Source: Sinotaia quadrata (lineage: Eukaryota; Mollusca; Gastropoda; Architaenioglossa; Viviparidae). Taken from it: 64,000 bases of DNA. The notes under the pieces were generated by a model. It worked only from the letters and a program-made list of their open reading frames with translations, was not told where the DNA came from and searched no databases. Made by a program: the position numbers and the translations under genes. Location of the stretch: contig CM054181.1 in assembly GCA_028829895.1 (NCBI GenBank), positions 9,695,001 to 9,759,000 on the forward strand. Direction: 5' to 3'. The stretch's first letter is position 1. Every line of letters starts with the position of its first letter. Positions 11,861 to 23,705 of this stretch are shown piece after piece.

Positions 11861-12450
11861 TGTGTAAATAAAGCTAAGATAAGAAATTGTTTATTTTTTA
11901 TCGTGTTTCGGTTAAGTGGTACATGTAGCGAATCTGATTCACACAGTGAAGTTCACGATTCTTTCAAGCGGTAAACGAGACACTACGAACTCAGTGAAGT
12001 AATACTGCAGAAAAGGCGATTTCAACAGCAGTGAGAAAGTTAATCAGTGAGGTATTAACTGAATCTGATCAGTAATGAAAAATGATTCCTCAGCAATGGG
12101 GTATTTATGAGTAATGAGGTCAATATAGTATGTCTATTAAGCAGTGAGGAATAAATAACACAAGCAGTGAGGAGTGTGCCCTCTTTGATCAGTGAGATCT
12201 GTGCATCTAAGGAGTGTGGTCTTGCGTACATTTGAGTCAACGTGTCTCTATCTGCGTTCGTTTCAAGCAGTAAGTTCTATATAGACCTACACGCATTAAT
12301 TGCATTCTGCTGAATTGTCTGCCAGGGTACGGGTGGATGCACGGCATACATAAGGTGCGTGTCTTTCACCTGGCTCCCAAACCCAAAACTATTGTTAACG
12401 ACCGAACAGTTATGTAGTGAGTCTGTATGACGTAGATTATGTACATTTTG
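11861..12450. other. Intergenic, weak CAGTGAG echoes
   Basis: Scattered CAGTGAG motifs (for example near 12020-12200) may be decayed copies of the preceding array. No gene is supported. Confidence 0.4.
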
Positions 12451-12454
12451 ACCT

Positions 12455-12612
12455 CACAGTCGTGCTAATAGCGTACGTCACCCTAGAGGTGTATTCCAAA
12501 TAGAGTAGTATCTAGCGTACGTCACCCTAGAAGTGTATTCATATTAGAGATTAGAGTAGTATCTAGCGTACGTCACCCTAGAGGTGTACTCGAAATAGAG
12601 TAGTATCTAGCA
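12455..12612. repeat. Tandem repeat, three copies
   Basis: Three units share GCGTACGTCACCCTAGA, GGTGTATTC and AGAGTAGTATCTA, at 46-58 bp spacing. Confidence 0.85.
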
Positions 12613-12664
12613 CTCAGTGTAAGCAACGGATGATGGCTCAACTCGTACCAGATGACTTTTCGAA

Positions 12665-12895
12665 ATGCGTCTGGGAGTGCTATTTATAGTTTGTTATTTC
12701 GATACGCACCCCCCCCCCTCCCCCATATGTAAATGTTTGGAAAACTCTATAGCAAGTCACTTTCTTTCAGTGTAATGCCGTTTTTAAATGCTTTCTGGGA
12801 GTGCTATTTATAGTTTGTTATAATGCCGTTTTAAATGCTTTCTGGGAGTGCTATTTATAGTTTGTTATAATGCCGTTTTAAATGCTTTCTGCACA
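12665..12895. repeat. Repeat of CTGGGAGTGCTATTTATAGT
   Basis: Three copies of CTGGGAGTGCTATTTATAGT followed by TTGTTAT. The last two are tandem within a 47-bp unit that also holds AATGCCGTTTTAAATGCTTT. A C9 homopolymer lies near 12710. Confidence 0.85.
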
Positions 12896-13154
12896 AGTGT
12901 TTCGAAGATGCGCACTTTTTTATTTTTAATTATTATTCTTTGTAAGTGATGCCAAAAGCAGCTAAACGGCTGCTCACGGAACAGGTATGAATTACATGTA
13001 GTGAACAGGTTCCCTTGTGACGTCATTGTCAGGCAATGCCTGTACATACAGAAACGCTCACACCGTAAGCGCCACACGTGAGGTAACGCCTACAGTTTGC
13101 AGCATTCGTCACAGATTTTCCTGCCTGCCTGTAGGCCTTCTGGAATAAATGTAA

Positions 13155-13715
13155 ACAGATCTTTTTCGCTCGGGTTAATTAGACTTTTAAGGACCCGGCT
13201 AAATAAACCTTTTCGGTCCGGGTTCAATAGACCTTTATGGCCTGGGTTCAACAGACCTTTACAGCCCGGGTTCAAAAGAACATTTTAACTCGGGTTCAAT
13301 AGATCTTTTGGCTCGGGTTCAAGAGACCTTTTTGGTCTGGTTCAACAGAACTTTATACCCTGATTCAATAGACCAGTTGGCTTGAGTTCAATAGATCTTT
13401 TTGGCTCGGTTCAATAGACCTTTTGTTCGGGTTCAATAGACCATTTGGCTTGAGTTCAATAGACCTTTTTGGCTCGGGTTCAATAGATACTTTTGGCCTG
13501 GGTTACATAATCTTTTTGGTTCAGGTTCAATAGACATTTTTGGCCTGGGTACAACAGATCTTTTGGGCTCGGGTTTCATAGATATTTTCGGCTCGGGTTC
13601 AATAAACCTTTTTGGCTCGTTTCATAGATATTTTCGGCTCGGGTTCAATAAACCTTTGTGGCTCGGATTTCATAGATATTTTCGGCTCGGGTTCAAAGAC
13701 CTCTTGGTCCGAGTT
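13155..13715. repeat. Degenerate 24-28 bp minisatellite, GGGTTCAATAGACC core
   Basis: About 20 diverged units of the form GGGTTCAATAGACCTTTTTGG plus CTC. The core recalls a tRNA T-arm box B, but neither an A-box nor a cloverleaf is present, so no RNA gene is called. Confidence 0.85.
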
Positions 13716-13779
13716 TTATGAAAGAGGTGGAGAGAATCTACTACCACATTCAGTGCGTCTAGTGTGGACGGCAGGCAGA

Positions 13780-14110
13780 TACACACGCATGTAATGACAC
13801 ACACGCACACACTTGTACACCCCCTCCACGCAAATGCATCACATACACCACACCATACACACTTGCAAACACTTTGGATGCAGACACACACTCAAACACA
13901 TACTTACAACCTAAAACATTTACGCTGCACACGCAAACGCACCCATAATACACCACACACACACACACACACACAAATGTACACACACACACCACACGAA
14001 ATTACACATATTCACAAACAAAGTGCGCTCATCAGATCTGCGGAGGTGATTCAGTGGCAGACACCTGCTACACGCACGCACACCTACTACACACACATCC
14101 ACGGTGCGCA
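13780..14110. repeat. CA-rich low-complexity region
   Basis: A mixed CACA-rich tract with a clean (CA)n near 13955-13974. Open frames on both strands are low-complexity artefacts. Confidence 0.85.
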
Positions 14111-14930
14111 CGTATAGAAACGTCACAGCGCGACCCGGTGGCACGGAGTCTATAAACAAATTAACAGGAACTGTCAGTTTCGGTGGCGGAACGGATTAAT
14201 TATCAAGCTCAGGCAAACGACCACTCTCGGAACCTCCCTCGCGTTTGTTCCTTGATGCGAGCAAGGACGAACAATTTAGTCTGTAATACAGTGTCTTATC
14301 TTTCCCTGACTCGCAGTTCATTGCTTCCTTTACTCTCTTATCAATCTTCAGACGACTTTTCTGTAAGTAGGTTGCATTCTCGCAATGAACACTCTTCAAG
14401 CAGACCCAATTTCTAGACAATAGTCCGTTTGTATATGAAACAAATATATTTTCCCCGCCAAACTTCAGTGTTAAGATGTCTGCAGGGCCATAGTTTTAAT
14501 TAAGACTCTTTTTCGAATCATTAAGGTTAGCGATTTTAAGAGAGTCTCTGTGAAAGGTCAATGATGTTTATGTGTATACAAGGTCTGTGGAACAATTGAC
14601 TTCAAAGTTTCGATTATAAAATTTACGTAAGCATGTTGAGTGCAATCTGATAACTAGATTGGTATGATTTTAACACACCAAACAGGCCGAGGGTCAAAAC
14701 TAGCTGACTGGTCAGTCATCTCACACCGGTGGTCCGCATAGTGAAATGCAGTGAACACCAAAGAAAATTGCGCATAAAATAAAATGATTGTTTGCACTGG
14801 ACAAAATAAACCAAACATCCCCCCTCCACCACTCCCCCCTCCCCTACGAGATGCTGCTTATTTACACTAGATACCAAAAAACATCCCCGTGAATTGCTGC
14901 TTGTTTGCATTCTTGTGATATAGTGTTGTT
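14111..14930. other. Intergenic, no gene seen
   Basis: Contains short unsupported open frames. A C-rich patch lies near 14818-14845. Confidence 0.4.
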
Positions 14931-14934
14931 CGCA

Positions 14935-15605
14935 TCACCTTCTACCGCAACAGACATCAAGAGTACCTCCTTTTGTTCTCAACAGAGAAGGACCTGGGTG
15001 TACTGTACAAATATTGCACAGCTTCTGCACAAGCTTGGAGTGCCACAGTATAAACCTGAAGATAGGAGAGTGCTCATTGACAGCAGCAAGCGATCACTGA
15101 AATGTGTTCTGCTACATAATGGTAACTAGTTTGCCTCTGTACCTCTAGCTCACTCGACTACACTGAAGGAGAAGTATGAAGCGGTTGACCATTGAGAAGT
15201 TGAAAGCTGGCATTTTTGATGGTCCACAATCCACAACTCCGTAAGCGAATCAGAGATCCAGAGTTTGAAAACTCAATGAACGAAGTGGAACTGGAAGCAG
15301 GAAGACTTTTGTGCTGGTCGTGAAAAACTTTCTTGGCAACAATAAGGCCAAGAACTATGCAGTGCTTGTTGCCAATATGCTGACTGCTTTCAGAAACATT
15401 GGATGCAACATGAGCATCAAAATGAATTACTTATTCTCAAATATGGATCGGTTTCATGGGATCAATGAGCGACGAGCAAGGGGAGAGATTTCATCAGGAT
15501 ATGATAGAGATGGAGACCTGATATCAGGGATGCTGATTACTGTTGGACATTCCTACTGCTGAGCATTCTAGAAGTTCGAAGAGATGGTAACTTCCTACCC
15601 TGAAT
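14935..15605 (+). pseudogene. Broken copy of a multi-copy invertebrate protein, probably mobile-element associated
   Basis: Frame-shifted pieces recall, from general knowledge, a family of uncharacterised proteins found in many copies in insects and other invertebrates. Recognisable blocks in order are FYRNRHQEYL near 14940, LHKLGVPQYKPED and IDSSKRSLKCVLLHNGN (15024-15126), SVPLAHSTTLKEKYEA (to about 15180), a jump to TIEKLKAGIFDGPQ (15188-15230), DPEFENSMNEVELEA, FVLVVKNFLGNNKAKNYA and NMLTAFRNIGCNMSIKM (15308-15425), then SDEQGERFHQDM near 15465-15500 in another frame. There are at least three frameshifts and several stops (including TAG right after HNGN). The jump to TIEKLKAGIF suggests a large internal deletion compared with what I recall of intact members. 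The piece does not encode a functional protein. Confidence 0.65.
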
Positions 15606-17570
15606 TTTGAACAATGATGATCTAATATTGAATTTATAAGTACTTACCTTTATCATTGTCTACTATTCAATGTACACTAATCAACTTTTGTAACCTTTAA
15701 TAAATAAATTGTGTTAAAAACGATTTTTAAAAATTTAATTCAATTTTTTTAAAGTTAAATAACTATTTTGGAAGAGAAATATTAATGAAAATTGCCTAAT
15801 AATATTACAAAAATGTAATCGATTTAGTTATAAGATCGGATTTTTAAAAATCGAATTAGCACAAAAACCTGACCTGATTAAAAAAAAACGGATGTCTTTT
15901 TCGAATTTAGCAGTGCAAAATTGTTCTAAATCAGTTGAAAAAACTTAGACAACTTAGAAAGAACTTTTTTTGTGATGCAGTGTAATGTATGATATGGTAA
16001 AGAATAACAATCTAGAAACAACATTTCCAAATTGCAATAAGAATGTTTCTCTCAATAATGTGACAAACTGTACTAGTGAACATTTCTTTCTCAAAACTTA
16101 ATTAATCAAGAACGAGCTTTGCAGACGTATGATGCAAGATTGTCTATCTGTCATGAGCATAGAATCAGATGTGTTGGAATCAATTTCAATGATATTACCA
16201 GACTTTGGTGAGAGTAAAAGATGAAAACGATGTTTGTAAGAAAATTTCCTTACATTGGCTGACAGTCCTAAGTATAGCCAACGTTTACCCATTACAATCT
16301 CACTTTCAATTTGTATAGCAAATTTACAATAAAATTGTGTAACGTATGTTAAACTAAACATTTATTTTACACCTGTAGTAACCTGATTGCTGTGTTAACA
16401 GTTTAGTAATCTGTTAATAAATTTAACAAAATGACAGACATACAAATGTAATGCAATACTCTATATGTGAGACTGAGATTGAGGCGGAAATCTGGTTAGT
16501 TTTAAGGTTAGGGTTTGTGGTTAGGGGCCCCCAAACTCCTTGAAACTTCTCTGACCACTAGGTCACATGCTATGAATGTGTAGGCACTGAGTCACGTATC
16601 ACAAGCATTGAGGAGATGAGTCAAGTGTTAAAGAGTAGGCACTGAGTCACGTGTTGCGTGCAACCCTGTCACGTATTACTTGCAAATATTGTAACGTGTT
16701 ATGCGCATAGACTTTAGCGGAATGAAAGCGAGCGTAAACAGAAATAGAAAATCTAAAACAATCTTTTTCGCGAAAATAAGCACGCATTGCTCTTCTGGCA
16801 GTAGAACTGTTGTTGTTGTTGTTTTGCTCAGGCCATTTAGGTAGACATCTGTTTAATAAATATATAATTATATTTCTTCAATTGTTCGCAGTGTCGAATT
16901 TCTGTTGCTGCTGGTATGGTATTACAAGCTCGTCAAAACGCTTGATGAGTTGTGATGTCTAAAATGAATAATTAAAAAAAAAAATCCTGTGAATAGAAAA
17001 TCCACATGGAAAATGGAGTTATTCATAACACTGCCATCCTTTTAAGATTCGATTATAATGCAAGGGACACAACACAGACAAAACAATATGATGAAGTGAT
17101 TTTGATTATGAAATTACTTCCCTTTCATCAGAAACGTAAATAACAAACTGCGTGAAACAATTTTGTTTTATTAAATTATTATTATTAAGTAAAATAGTTC
17201 ATTATAAATTAGTTTCGCAAGTTTACTAAAAAAAAAAAATAAATAAACTTTTAGCATTTAATGACTTATTTTTCAAGAAATCCTGACTGACATATTAACA
17301 AACACAATATTCGCTACTGGTGGTTATGTGGTTAACATCTGCACACGCACAACGACTAGATCGCCACTAATACTGATATGAGTTGAATATTGCACTGACA
17401 GGCATATACAGGCCACGTTATAAATATATTATTCTGGGACGTAGGAAGGAAGCAGTCAACAGGCATATTAAAAATTGACAGTAGAATATTAACATATATC
17501 TAGTCAATAACAAGGCAGAGTGCTATTTAGGAAAATGTGCCTCGACATGTATTCTATCTGACCTAGCATG
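15606..17570. other. Intergenic, no gene seen
   Basis: About 2 kb of AT-rich DNA. It includes an AT-rich tail (15690-15860) directly after the pseudogene, a run of GTCACGT-containing short repeats near 16560-16690, and two TTAGGG-like hexamers near 16505-16525. No coding region is supported. Confidence 0.45.
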
Positions 17571-17574
17571 TCAT

Positions 17575-18065
17575 AAAAATCACTACAGAGGTATATTATA
17601 CACGCATATTATCTCTACCACTCAGTACAGAGGCATATTATACATGCATATTATCTCTACCATTCAGTACAGAGGCATTATACATGCATATTATCTCTAC
17701 AATCAGTACAGAGGCATATTATACATGCATATTATCTCTACAATCAGTACAGAGGCATATTATCTCTACCACTCAGTACAGAGGCATTATACACGCATAA
17801 TATCTCTACAACTCAATACAGAGGCATATTATGCACACAGTATCTCTATCACTCAGTACAGCGGCATATTGTACATACGTTTACACAGATTCATTAATAC
17901 ACTGGCAAATAGTACGGGCATTGTTCGCAGATTATTAATACACAGGCATATTGCACAAGGTTATAGCACATATTATAGATACAGAGGCATATTATACAGG
18001 CTTATTACACAGATTATTAATACACAGGCATAATGTACAGGCGTATTAACACACAGACACATTTT
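17575..18065. repeat. Degenerate 45-bp minisatellite, CAGTACAGAGGCATATTATAC
   Basis: About ten units contain CAGTACAGAGGCATATTATA followed by CATGCATATTATCTCTAC. Later copies are shortened and diverged. Confidence 0.85.
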
Positions 18066-18189
18066 ACTTGCAGTAACGATAAACCGAACATCTTACTTTG
18101 TTGACGTCAACAATAAAGACACATCTATATACAGTTAGATCGGCGCACATCATATCATACAGTTGTCATATGCCGTAAGACAAATAATT

Positions 18190-18300
18190 AAAATCTATCA
18201 TATATCCTACAACAATCATAGATCTATCATATATCCTACAACAATCATAGATCTATCATATATCCTACAACAATCATAGATCATCTATCATATAACTGCA
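18190..18300. repeat. 29-bp minisatellite
   Basis: Four units of ATCTATCATATATCCTACAA plus CAATCATAG. Confidence 0.9.
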
Positions 18301-18383
18301 ACAAACAATTAAATGCAACTAATTAAACTTTCTGTTCTATAATTGATATGGTAATGAAATATGTTCAGGTTTGTGCATGTGTG

Positions 18384-18386
18384 TGA

Positions 18387-18439
<53 letters not shown>

Positions 18440-18440
18440 C
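18384..18440. repeat. (GT)n microsatellite
   Basis: About 25 GT dinucleotides ending in GTGCGTGCGCGCGC. Confidence 0.97.
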
Positions 18441-18483
18441 GCGCGCACAAATACACATACAACATATTACGATATAAATATAC

Positions 18484-18560
18484 AGAAACAAACGATAAAG
18501 CAGACATTAACTAACAACAAACGACAAAGCAGAGATTAACTAACAACAAACGACAAATCA
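18484..18560. repeat. Short tandem repeat, three copies
   Basis: Units of about 28 bp with AACAAACGACAAAGCAGA and TTAACTAAC. Confidence 0.8.
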
Positions 18561-18664
18561 CAAACTGCAAATGCTTCAATGATGTGCATATTTTCAACAA
18601 CAAAAAAAAAACACTCCTGAAACAATTCTATAATAAAAACAACTGCTAACAAAGATGACACAAA

Positions 18665-18910
18665 CACATCTGTCTTGAATTTGTACGTTTCGCGACACAA
18701 ACACCTGTCTTGAATTTGTACTTTACGACTCAGACACTCTGTCTTGTATTTGTACTTTACGACACAAACACTCTGTCTTGTATTTGTACTTTACGACACA
18801 AACACTCTGTCTTGTATTTGTACTTTACGACACAAACACTCTGTCTTGTATTTGTACTTTACGACACAAACACTCTGTCTTGTATTTGTACTTTACGACA
18901 CAAACACCTA
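18665..18910. repeat. 34-bp minisatellite
   Basis: Seven units of GACACAAACACTCTGTCTTG plus TATTTGTACTTTAC. The inner copies are identical. Confidence 0.97.
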
Positions 18911-18936
18911 AGAGCACGTCATCAGCACGAAGGCGA

Positions 18937-19150
18937 CAGGTCAACGAAAACCCGTAAGAGTTTTGTACAATTACTAAAACAGGTCAACAAAAACCCGTGA
19001 GAGTTTTGTACAAATACTAAAACAGGTCAACGAAAACCCGTAAGAGTTTTGTACAAATACTAAAACAGGACAACGAAAACCCGTAAGAGTTTTGTACAAA
19101 TACTAAAACAGGACAACGAAAACCCGTGAGAGTTTTGTACAAATACTAAA
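18937..19150. repeat. 43-bp minisatellite
   Basis: Five units with CAGGTCAACGAAAACCCGTA and AGAGTTTTGTACAAATACTA, differing mainly at a G/A and an A/G position. Confidence 0.95.
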
Positions 19151-19324
19151 CGAATTGTTTTACACCACAAAACATGTGATAAATAAAAATGTTTTAGATT
19201 TGACCTAATACACGCACTTTATTGGGGGTGGAACTTAAATCAAGGACGGTTCAATTTAAGTACGACAGTGTTTACTTTTAATTTATTTATATGTGACATA
19301 GATATTTAAGATGCAATAAAGGTG

Positions 19325-19968
19325 ACTATGATCCTGCAAGAACTGGCGCTGAAAGAAGTCACTCTTTCACCTACCTGGGCAGCATTGTATCAGCAACAGG
19401 GGGTTCTGGCGAGGACATCAAAGCCAGAATCGGGAAAGCTAGATACCAGTCTGGAGGTCAACATCCCTATCTGTCCGCAACAAACTACGAATTTTCAACC
19501 AGCAACGTTAAGTCTGTCCTCCTCTATGGCTCAGAGACCTGGAGAGTCACCAACACCCTAACCAACAAACTCCAAGTATTCGTCAATGGATGCCTTCGCT
19601 ACATACTGAAGTTCAGGTGGACAGACAAACTAAAGAACATTGATTGGCAGCGGACAAACCAAGATCCCATCAATCACCAGATTGCCAGGCGTAAATGGCG
19701 ATGGATAGGACACATCCTGCGGACCCCCACCCCAAGGACATCACCTGGCAGGCTTTGCAGTGGAACCCCAGGGAAAGAGACGGGTCGGTCGCTTTAAGAC
19801 CACCTGGAGACGATCCTGAGAAGAGGAAATGAGGAGCTGCAACCTATCATGGGGTGATCTGAAAAAGGCTGCCCAGAATCGAATGCGATGTAAAGCTGTT
19901 GTTGAGGCCCTTTGTTCCACGGGGAATCCAGGGAGATAAGTCAAGTAAGTCAAGTAAGTCAAAGGTGA
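19325..19968 (+). mobile_element. Degenerate non-LTR retrotransposon 3' fragment
   Basis: Frame-shifted remains of the C-terminal part of a LINE reverse-transcriptase protein. Blocks in order are FTYLGSIVSATGGSGEDIKAR and IGKARYQ (from 19362), then KLRIFN and NVKSVLLYGSETW (about 19485-19545), LTNKLQVFVNGCLRYI, RRKWRWIGHILR (19690-19725), and near the end WGDLKKAAQNR and RCKAVVEALCS. The order YLGSIV, LLYGSETW, RWIGHILR is typical of the end of LINE polyproteins in many animals. There are stops and at least two frameshifts. The fragment ends in a short tandem tail of AAGTCAAGTAAGTCAAGT (about 19938-19962), as expected for a retrotransposed 3' end. The catalytic domain and endonuclease are absent. 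Confidence 0.85.
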
Positions 19969-20249
19969 CTATTGCACTTTATTGTTTATTGCCACGAAGT
20001 AATTTATGTACATTTAAACATAAACGTTCTTAATCTCTGTCTGTCTGAAATTTTGTTGACATGAGTATGTATTTAATTAATTAATTAATAATTAAACATT
20101 ATTGTAAATGTGTATAGTAGTTGTTATTATAAGTTTATATTATACGGATGAATAGCATTGCAATTCATTTCATGATTAGAAAATTAAAATTATTATGTTG
20201 ACCTTAGTAACGAACGCTATGCATGTTATCCTAAAGATCTTTTCTCGCT

Positions 20250-20475
20250 GTAAATCAGAACAGACATAAGAACACGTGCTAGAACAGACGTAAGAACATG
20301 TGCTAGAACAGACATAAGAATATGTGCTAGAATAGACGTAAAAACATGTTCTAGAACAGACATAAGAACGTGCTAGAACAGACATAAGAACGTGTGCTAG
20401 AACAGACATAAGAACATTTGCTAGAACAGACATAAGAACGTTTGCTAGAACAGACGTAAGAACATGTGGGACAGA
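20250..20475. repeat. 24-bp minisatellite, GCTAGAACAGACATAAGAAC
   Basis: About nine units of GCTAGAACAGACATAAGAAC plus ATGT. On the minus strand it gives an open frame with an eight-residue repeat, which is an artefact. Confidence 0.95.
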
Positions 20476-21200
20476 TTTGAGAGCATATACTAGAAGAAGG
20501 AATAAAATCTCTCTTACCACAAGTATTAGGCTATGTCCTTACCTGAACTTGTTCTAGTGTACAAGTAATCAGACATAATTATGTATATTAGAAAGGTACT
20601 ACAACAAATATTAGAACATATTCTAGAACAATTATCAGTACAGGCGCTAGAACAAGTATGAGAACGTACTTATTAGAACATATTAGGTATTAAAACAGTG
20701 CTACACAAAATGTCAGAACATGTTTAGAACAATTATCAGAACAGACGTTAAAAAAAGTATTAAAACAAATGTAAGAACATGTATTAGAACAGTTCTACAA
20801 AAATATTAGAACAGGAGCTAGAACAATTATCCTGTGTAAGAACAAGTATTAGAACATAATTATGTTAGAATTCGTCTTAGAAACGGTGTTGGAATAAGTA
20901 TTAGAATTTGAATCAGAACACGTATTAGAGCAAACATTAGAACATGTACTAGAATAAATACGAGCACACGCTTTGAACAAATGTTAGAATGGGTACAATA
21001 GATCCTATAACAACTAATAAAATTTTAGACAGATAAGGTATTAGAACATATTAAAATAGGCATTACAACAGCAATTAGAACATTATTATAACAGGTAATA
21101 GAATAAACAGTGAAATAAACAATTGAGACAGTGATTAGATTAAAAATGAAAATTGTGTTAACAAATATCAAATCAGGTGTTATAACAAGGATTAGACCAG
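20476..21200. repeat. Decayed extension of the 24-bp array
   Basis: TTAGAACA, CTAGAACA and GTATTAGAAC motifs continue irregularly for about 700 bp, as if an older part of the preceding array had decayed. Confidence 0.6.
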
Positions 21201-21491
21201 CAATCCCAAAATAAAGACTTGTAAGATGCTTCGTTCTTGAGTCTGATCAAGAACATTTCGATCGCTAATCAAACAATATGATATCTTTTCAAGGAATGTA
21301 TTATTGTATAAGGATTTCATCCGCCACGGAGCCACAAATAAATACGCATTTAACATATGCAGACATACAAGTGTGCGTGTGTATTAATAGTCTCTATTAG
21401 CCATATGTAAAAAATCAATCATTTGTTTAGTCGACGGCTGCTCATCCCACACAGGACACAACTCTCAAGTCTTTTAAATCAACAAAAGTGT
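21201..21491. other. 3' flank of transporter A, no further gene
   Basis: Sequence downstream of transporter A on its strand; no coding signal. Confidence 0.4.
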
Positions 21492-21497
21492 TTTAAT
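21492..21497 (-). terminator. Possible poly(A) signal of transporter A
   Basis: ATTAAA on the minus strand about 60 nt after the stop codon, the commonest variant of the AATAAA signal. No canonical AATAAA was seen closer. Placement by proximity only. Confidence 0.3.
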
Positions 21498-21556
21498 CAG
21501 CTGGCCAGTGCCATTTAGTCCAATACGACGCAAAGAATGGATTAATATTCCTGTAC

Positions 21557-22358
21557 TTAATCGGTTGGTAAACAACATAACCCCGAGGGATTAGGATTTA
21601 TCTCCCTTAGTTCGTTCTCTGTCTCTCGTTTCATTTTCCTGAACGCCAGACGGCGCTCTAGTAGGCCTACGTAGAAGATGACCGAGCACAGACTCAGCAC
21701 TGTCATGATGATGAAACTCCACCGGAAACAGTGGAGCCCATAGCAATCTGTCCCGCCTCCAGCTGGTATCTCTATGTCATACAAAGCACCAAACACTTTC
21801 TGAAGTGCCAGACCAACTACTGCTACCCCGAGCATCATCCAACCCCAGTTACGGCCGAAATATTTCATGCCAAAGAACTCTGACGTCATAGTAGGCGTCA
21901 GACACCAGGTGGCGCCGTTAGGAATTCCCACGCCAAGAGTCGCCAGCATGAGAATGGTGAAGTTGTCGCCAGTGAAAATACACAGCGCCAATACGACGGT
22001 CTGCAAAACCGTGGTCGCGAGAATGACAGCCACGCGCGGCACGCGATGCACGATGACGTCACTCAGAAACCCAAAAGCAAACTTGGCGACGGTGCCGGAA
22101 ACGAAGTTGAGCGTTGTGAAGAGGGTGCTGTACTGGTTGAGGTTGTTGGACTTGAGGAATGTGGTAATGTTGGCCTGGAACATGAGCTGCAGACTGGCGC
22201 AGAAGATGTACGACCAGGCGAGGAAGTGAAAATCGAAATTCTTTAGCAGCTCAAGTCCAGTGACATTTTCATTCCCTACATCCGGGTTACTTTCTTTTTG
22301 TTCATGGTACGCGTCGATGTCGTCCACTTCCTCATTGTTGAGAATGTTGCTGGTAGAT
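21557..22358 (-). CDS. Transporter A exon 4 (with stop)
   Basis: 802 nt, residues 215-481 and the stop at 21557-21559. The acceptor is GCTTCCAG|ATCTACC. Encodes the hydrophilic central loop, then helices 7-12: [75 protein letters not shown] and [17 protein letters not shown] basic cytosolic tail ([13 protein letters not shown]) ends in GLCCLPTD. Confidence 0.92.
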
Positions 22359-23624
22359 CTGGAAGCAAAAGAAGTTTGGGATAGTAAAATAAATCGTGTA
22401 ACAACAGATGTCTGTTTTTCAAGATGATCTAACACCACTACCTGTGTTCCAGCCAGTACCTCTTGGTATGCTTATACTTCATACTACCAAAATTACTACT
22501 TTTGTACGCATCTTAAACAAAACAAGGGAAGTAATCAGCAAATGAATGAACGCCTCAAGTATAAGGTAGTGGGGAATCTATTGAAAGGATACATATTTGT
22601 AAAACATTACATAGATATTTTATGGTAATCGGAGAATCTAAATGATCTAACAAAGTTAAAAGTAGCCAGCAAATGTTATATAAATGGTGTTATTTCAGTG
22701 TTTACAGGTCAATTCAGAGTTCTCGTTCATATTCGAGATTAACGATGACGACACAAAGTGGGACCAACACTTAGGCTATAACCCTGTCAAGGTTGTTTCT
22801 TCATTTCCGCGTTCAGTTACAGACACCGTTTTAAGCGAACAGAAAAAGTTAAAATAGCAAATTTGCAATTGAGTCAACTTTCATAAAACTTCTTTCCGTC
22901 ATTTGAGTCAAACTTTCTAAAATTTCTGATGTCATATTCAATTTCGGCAAACTATGAGATTTCTGACTTCATTTGAAACTGAGTCAAGCATTATAATATT
23001 TCTGACGTCATTCGCAATTAGGCTGACTTTATAACATTATGAAGTCATTTGAAATCCAGCCTGATTTCATTCTGACGTCATTTGAAAGACTATTTACAGT
23101 GAAGCAAGATTTGAAGACTCTAGAAACCTCAACTTACGACGATGTTATAAGGTTGTCCGACTGCTGCGGGTACAGCCCGAGAAATGCGATGCCCAGTGCG
23201 TTAATGACGGCGAAGGCGATGGCAGATGTCAAATAAAATCCTTGGAGATCTTGGTTCTGCTCATCGTTGTCGTGGCCGTTGACGAAAAAACTTCCGTACA
23301 CAACGGCCATGATGGCTGGTCCGGCACTGAAGCTAGCGTCCAAGAGACCTATAATCTTGCCACGGTGCTTACCGGTGAAATTGTGGATGTTAGTCGTCAT
23401 GGCGGCCATGTAGGTAAAGATGGCTCCGAATCCTTGGAAGATATAAATAGTCATTCGTTGTGAATGTTTCAGTCACGAGTTTTGAACATTATTTACTTAG
23501 GTCTGGGTTTTACTTAGGTCTGGGTTGGAGTTAGATTGTGTGAGAGAACTGAATAATATAATGAGCCTAAAATGAGCCTGAATAATATAAAGAGCCTAAA
23601 AACTAATACAATCTCAATTCTCCC

Positions 23625-23705
<81 letters not shown>

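Noticed and set aside
13155..13715. GGTTCAA repeats as tRNA T-arm or box B copies
   Set aside because: No A-box, no cloverleaf; it is a minisatellite with a chance resemblance.
14183..14416. 77-codon open frame
   Set aside because: No motif and an overlapping opposite-strand frame of equal length.
16500..16526. TTAGGG-like hexamers suggesting interstitial telomere sequence
   Set aside because: Only two imperfect hexamers; too few to distinguish from chance.
22359..22438. In-frame extension of transporter A exon 4 with an upstream ATG
   Set aside because: A good acceptor (GCTTCCAG) at 22359-22360 joins exon 3 in frame, the paralogue has the same border, and the extension is not shared.
23433..23454. 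Start of exon 3 at the ATG of MTIYIFQ
   Set aside because: The CCAAG acceptor restores the split glycine and continuous helix 4 as in the family. It is kept as a separate finding because the sequence is conserved.
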